Part shown: in pieces, positions 4,390 through 6,443 of the stretch | Position numbering within the stretch: position 1 is the stretch's first letter | How the letters are laid out: the number at the start of each line of letters is the position of its first letter | Origin: Pirellulales bacterium | Lineage (GTDB): Bacteria > Planctomycetota > Planctomycetia > Pirellulales > JALHPA01 | DNA: 6,443 bases | Assembly: GCA_022842745.1 (NCBI GenBank) | Contig: JALHPA010000165.1 | Span: 1-6,443 of the forward strand | Direction of reading: 5' to 3' | The notes under the pieces: generated by a model | The model's input: only the letters and a program-made list of their open reading frames with translations | What the model was told of the DNA's origin: nothing | Database searches by the model: none | Position numbers and translations under genes: made by a program

Positions 4390-4899
4390 TCATTTGCGTG
4401 CCGCGACACGAAACAGGGGTTGACCGTACTCGACGGCCTCGCCCGTGTCGACTAGCACCGCGGTTATCTGACCGGCGACCTCTGCCGGAACCTGGTTGAA
4501 GACCTTCATGGCTTCAATAATGCAAACAACCGTCTCCGGACCGACATGGTCGCCGACTTTGACAAACGGCGCCGATTCTGGATTCGGCGACGCGTAAAAA
4601 GTACCGACCATCGGGGACTTGATGACCAAGGCGCCTGCTTCATCGCCGGCGGCGGGCGCACTAGCGGCGGGAATTCCCGTAGGGGCGGCCGCGGGAGCAG
4701 ACATTGCGGCGTGGGAAGGCGCTTGTGCCGCTTGGGTTCCTGTCGCGACCAGCGGTTCCGCTCCACGGCGCAGCCGAATTCGCTGGTCGGCCTGGCGGAG
4801 GTCGATTTCGGCCAGGTCGTGCTCCTTCATCAACTCGACCAGTCGGCGCACCTTCTTGACATCGAAGATGTCGCCCCCGCCAGAACCAGAGTTCATCAT
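4390..4899 (-). CDS. accB: AccB, biotin carboxyl carrier protein (BCCP) of acetyl-CoA carboxylase
   Basis: A 169-residue protein (E. coli BCCP has 156). It carries biotin on a lysine and shuttles carboxyl groups from AccC to the carboxyltransferase. The N-terminal part has DIFDVKKVRRLVELMKEHDL (10-29), the BCCP dimer/interaction segment. An Ala/Pro-rich flexible linker (about 52-88) follows, then the biotinyl domain: IKSPMVGTFYASPNPES (93-109), the biotinylation site IIEAMKVFN with K132 (127-135), and a C-terminal strand ending YGQPLFRVAARK. The usual motif is EAMKxMN; here Phe replaces Met after K, a mild change seen in a normal position. The start at 4899 is supported by GGAG seven bases upstream and by the family N-terminus. 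A longer frame to 4974 would add 25 residues with no family match. It lies 114 nt downstream of the peptidase gene and 118 nt upstream of accC, all in one direction. Confidence 0.96.
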   Translation of the reverse strand: MMNSGSGGGDIFDVKKVRRLVELMKEHDLAEIDLRQADQRIRLRRGAEPLVATGTQAAQAPSHAAMSAPAAAPTGIPAASAPAAGDEAGALVIKSPMVGTFYASPNPESAPFVKVGDHVGPETVVCIIEAMKVFNQVPAEVAGQITAVLVDTGEAVEYGQPLFRVAARK

Positions 4900-4906
4900 G
4901 CTAGTG

Positions 4907-4910
4907 CTCC
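4907..4910 (-). promoter_or_regulatory. Shine-Dalgarno of accB
   Basis: GGAG on the minus strand, 7 nt before the ATG at 4899. It is the only clear ribosome site in the window (hemQ, accC and the peptidase have none) and it decides the accB start against the upstream ATG at 4974. Confidence 0.7.
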
Positions 4911-5013
4911 AGAATATCAGCGCAACCAATAATCGGCTCGCGGCGGGATCGCGCCTAAGACGGTCGTACTCCAACCGCCGGTCGGCGGGACAAGAAATGC
5001 GTCCAAGGTCGGC

Positions 5014-6111
5014 TCAGGCAGGGATCGCAAAGGCGTCCTCCCAATCGTTGGGGAGGTGAGTGAGAACTTCGCAGCCGGCTTTGGTGACCAGGACGTCGTC
5101 TTCGATCCGCACGCCCCCCCAACCCGGCAAATAGATGCCAGGTTCAACGGTGACCACCATCCCCGGTTCGAGTACCTCCTGGCTGCGACGCGAAAAGCGC
5201 GGCAACTCGTGGATGTCCAAGCCGATTCCGTGTCCCAAACCGTGCCCGAAACGGCTACCGAAGCCCGCTTCCTCGATCACCGAGCGAGCCGCGCAATCCA
5301 CGTCCTCGCAACGGGCTTGAGGTCGAATTGCGGCAATGGCGGCACGCTGGGCTTTTAACACAACTCTATATATACGTTCGAGTTTGGGCGGGATTTTACC
5401 GGTGACTAGCACCCTCGTCAAGTCGCTCTTGTAGTGTTCCACATCGGCCCCCCAATCGACCAGCAGAAAGCCGCTTTCGCCCAGGGTTGCGCTCGTGGCG
5501 CGCGCGTGTGGCAAGGCGGAACGCGGTCCCGCCGCCACAATCGGATCGAAACTGGCGCCCTTGGCGCCCTTCGAGCGCATGTCCGATTCCAAGGCATTGG
5601 CAAATTGCTGTTCCGTCTGCCCGAGATCGATTCGAGATCGCATGACCGTAAAGGCCGATTCCGCCACCGCGATCGCCCGACGAATCGCGGCGACTTCTTG
5701 AGCATCCTTGATCGATCGCTGCCGCTCAACCAAAGGCTCCAACGGCACGATGTCGACCCGTGGAATGCGATCGGCTATCCGATCTCGAAGTCCGACCGTC
5801 ATGGATTCCGATTCGATCCCCAACCGCCGAATTTTGGCCGCTTGACACGCCCGGACAATTCCATCGATCATCGACGTCCCAGGTTTCCTGACCACCAGCC
5901 GCAAATCGGGGCACTCGACGCTAAGCTGTTCGGTATATCGCGGATCCGTGATCAGGACTTCGTCGGACGGATTCACGAGCAGATAACTGTCATCGCCCGA
6001 GAAGCCCGTCAGGTACGTAACGTTGGTGAAATTGGTCACCAGCAATGATTCCACTTGCGCCGCGCGTAGCTGTTTTCGCAGGCGTTGCCGTCGGGCGTGA
6101 TATCGGTCCAT
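5014..6111 (-). CDS. M24B metallopeptidase, Xaa-Pro dipeptidase/aminopeptidase (PepQ/YqhT-like)
   Basis: A 365-residue cytosolic peptidase that by family removes residues at Xaa-Pro bonds. The N-terminal creatinase-like domain (about 1-125) starts DRYHARRQRLRKQL, with NFTNVTYLTGFSGDDSYLL (27-45). The C-terminal pita-bread domain has all five metal ligands: D219 (VDWGAD), D230 (SDLTR), H294 (GHGLGHGIG, 289-297), E323 (VTVEPGIYLPG) and E337 (GGVRIEDDV). H201 (ALPHAR) and H290 are the usual substrate histidines. The length is that of the short PepQ/YqhT form, not the about 440-residue E. coli PepP or PepQ, so I give no symbol. The start at 6111 gives the standard N-terminus, but no good Shine-Dalgarno precedes it. 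Downstream lies accB after a 114-nt gap. Many bacteria have peptidase-efp-accB-accC; efp is missing here. A 5-bp hairpin in the gap (4975-4988) has no T-run, so the three genes can share one transcript. Confidence 0.93.
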   Translation of the reverse strand: MDRYHARRQRLRKQLRAAQVESLLVTNFTNVTYLTGFSGDDSYLLVNPSDEVLITDPRYTEQLSVECPDLRLVVRKPGTSMIDGIVRACQAAKIRRLGIESESMTVGLRDRIADRIPRVDIVPLEPLVERQRSIKDAQEVAAIRRAIAVAESAFTVMRSRIDLGQTEQQFANALESDMRSKGAKGASFDPIVAAGPRSALPHARATSATLGESGFLLVDWGADVEHYKSDLTRVLVTGKIPPKLERIYRVVLKAQRAAIAAIRPQARCEDVDCAARSVIEEAGFGSRFGHGLGHGIGLDIHELPRFSRRSQEVLEPGMVVTVEPGIYLPGWGGVRIEDDVLVTKAGCEVLTHLPNDWEDAFAIPA

Positions 6112-6216
6112 TCCAGGCGTTGTCGCTGAAAAAAGTGATGGGGTTGAAAGGGTCCAAACAGAGGCCGTCCGGCGACGATCGACTCGCGATCGCCCACAAA
6201 ATGAATCGCGGCCGCT

Positions 6217-6254
6217 GACCTCCGGCGAGGATTGCCTCGCCGCGCGTGGAGGTC
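6217..6254. other. strong hairpin in the leader of the peptidase-accB-accC unit
   Basis: GACCTCC (6217-6223) pairs with GGAGGTC (6248-6254) and GGCGAGG (6224-6230) with CCTCGCC (6235-6241). This makes 14 bp with a 4-nt loop and a 6-nt bulge on one side. It lies about 105 nt upstream of the peptidase start and downstream of the promoter-like TATAAT, so it would be in the 5' leader. Neither side has a T-run, so it is not a plain terminator. A leader control element or stability hairpin are the options. Confidence 0.65.
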
Positions 6255-6278
6255 CGCCGCCAGTCGAAAGCAGGAGCG

Positions 6279-6307
6279 ATTATAGCCCGAGGAAGCCGTT
6301 CTGTGGC
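6279..6307 (-). promoter_or_regulatory. sigma70-type promoter candidate for the peptidase-accB-accC unit
   Basis: The minus strand has a perfect -10 box TATAAT (6284-6279). Seventeen bases upstream is GCCACA (6307-6302), which matches only the last three bases of TTGACA. Transcription would begin near 6272, giving a leader of about 160 nt before the peptidase ATG at 6111. The -10 is convincing, the -35 weak. Confidence 0.45.
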
Positions 6308-6443
6308 TACGGCGTTCCCTTACCTATGCGAGAGTCCGATTCGCGCGACACGTGAGGCGGGTGCGCGTCGGGAGGGGGCCAGAGAGCTACTGCAGGACGA
6401 GGGTCTGGCGATTGGCGGCAGATTCTGCTGGACTTGCTGCAGC
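6308..6443. other. window end, no supported gene
   Basis: All three minus-strand frames are open over the last stretch. One of them ends at a TAG (6389-6387) and would give a 18-residue C-terminus rich in Ala and Gln (AAASPAESAANRQTLVLQ). This could be the tail of a gene upstream of the peptidase, but 57 bases are too few to tell. No terminator hairpin is visible between it and the TATAAT at 6279-6284. Confidence 0.25.

Noticed and set aside
4900..4974. Upstream extension of accB by 25 residues
   Set aside because: The ATG at 4899 has GGAG at 7 nt and gives the family N-terminus; the extension has neither.
6387..6443. C-terminal tail of a gene entering from the right edge (minus strand)
   Set aside because: Only 18 codons, other frames are also open, and no motif. 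Noted in the end-of-window entry.

Overview
Every gene I can support in this window lies on the minus strand. The DNA is GC-rich bacterial chromosome. None of the tRNA genes encodes its 3' CCA, Shine-Dalgarno motifs are mostly absent (accB is the exception), and the proteins include a Gln-type HemQ and AccB/AccC. This combination would fit a planctomycete, probably of the Pirellulales type, but that assignment is an inference from style and not a database match.

Right part (4272-6443 plus accC): reading in the direction of transcription, a promoter-like TATAAT (6279-6284) and a leader of about 160 nt with a strong hairpin (6217-6254) precede an M24B Xaa-Pro peptidase gene (5014-6111). This is followed by accB (4390-4899) and accC (2928-4271). 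The order peptidase-accB-accC looks like the pepQ-efp-accB-accC arrangement of many bacteria, without efp. AccB (biotin carrier) and AccC (biotin carboxylase) together carry out the first half-reaction of acetyl-CoA carboxylase. The accB-accC spacer holds three 15-bp tandem repeats that keep the accC frame open upstream of its start.

Middle part (1568-2927): hemQ (1866-2705), a coproheme decarboxylase with intact heme and catalytic residues, lies between two gene-free stretches that carry inverted repeats.

Left part (1-1567): a tRNA region read leftwards as Gln(CTG), a terminator, about 460 nt without a recognisable gene, a candidate structured RNA with its own terminator, then Phe(GAA), Glu(TTC), an aberrant tRNA-like gene, Lys(TTT) and Lys(CTT). 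The candidate RNA (803-992) folds over its whole length into one interrupted rod of about 58 base pairs and ends directly at an intrinsic terminator, so it is a good candidate for a small RNA with 6S-like architecture. The aberrant tRNA (351-473) has good acceptor, D and T arms but no anticodon stem and about 51 extra nucleotides, including a GC-rich hairpin. Spacers between the tRNAs contain related inverted repeats.

The two most interesting items are the rod-shaped RNA and the tRNA-like gene with the insertion. No CRISPR array, insertion sequence or defence system was seen.
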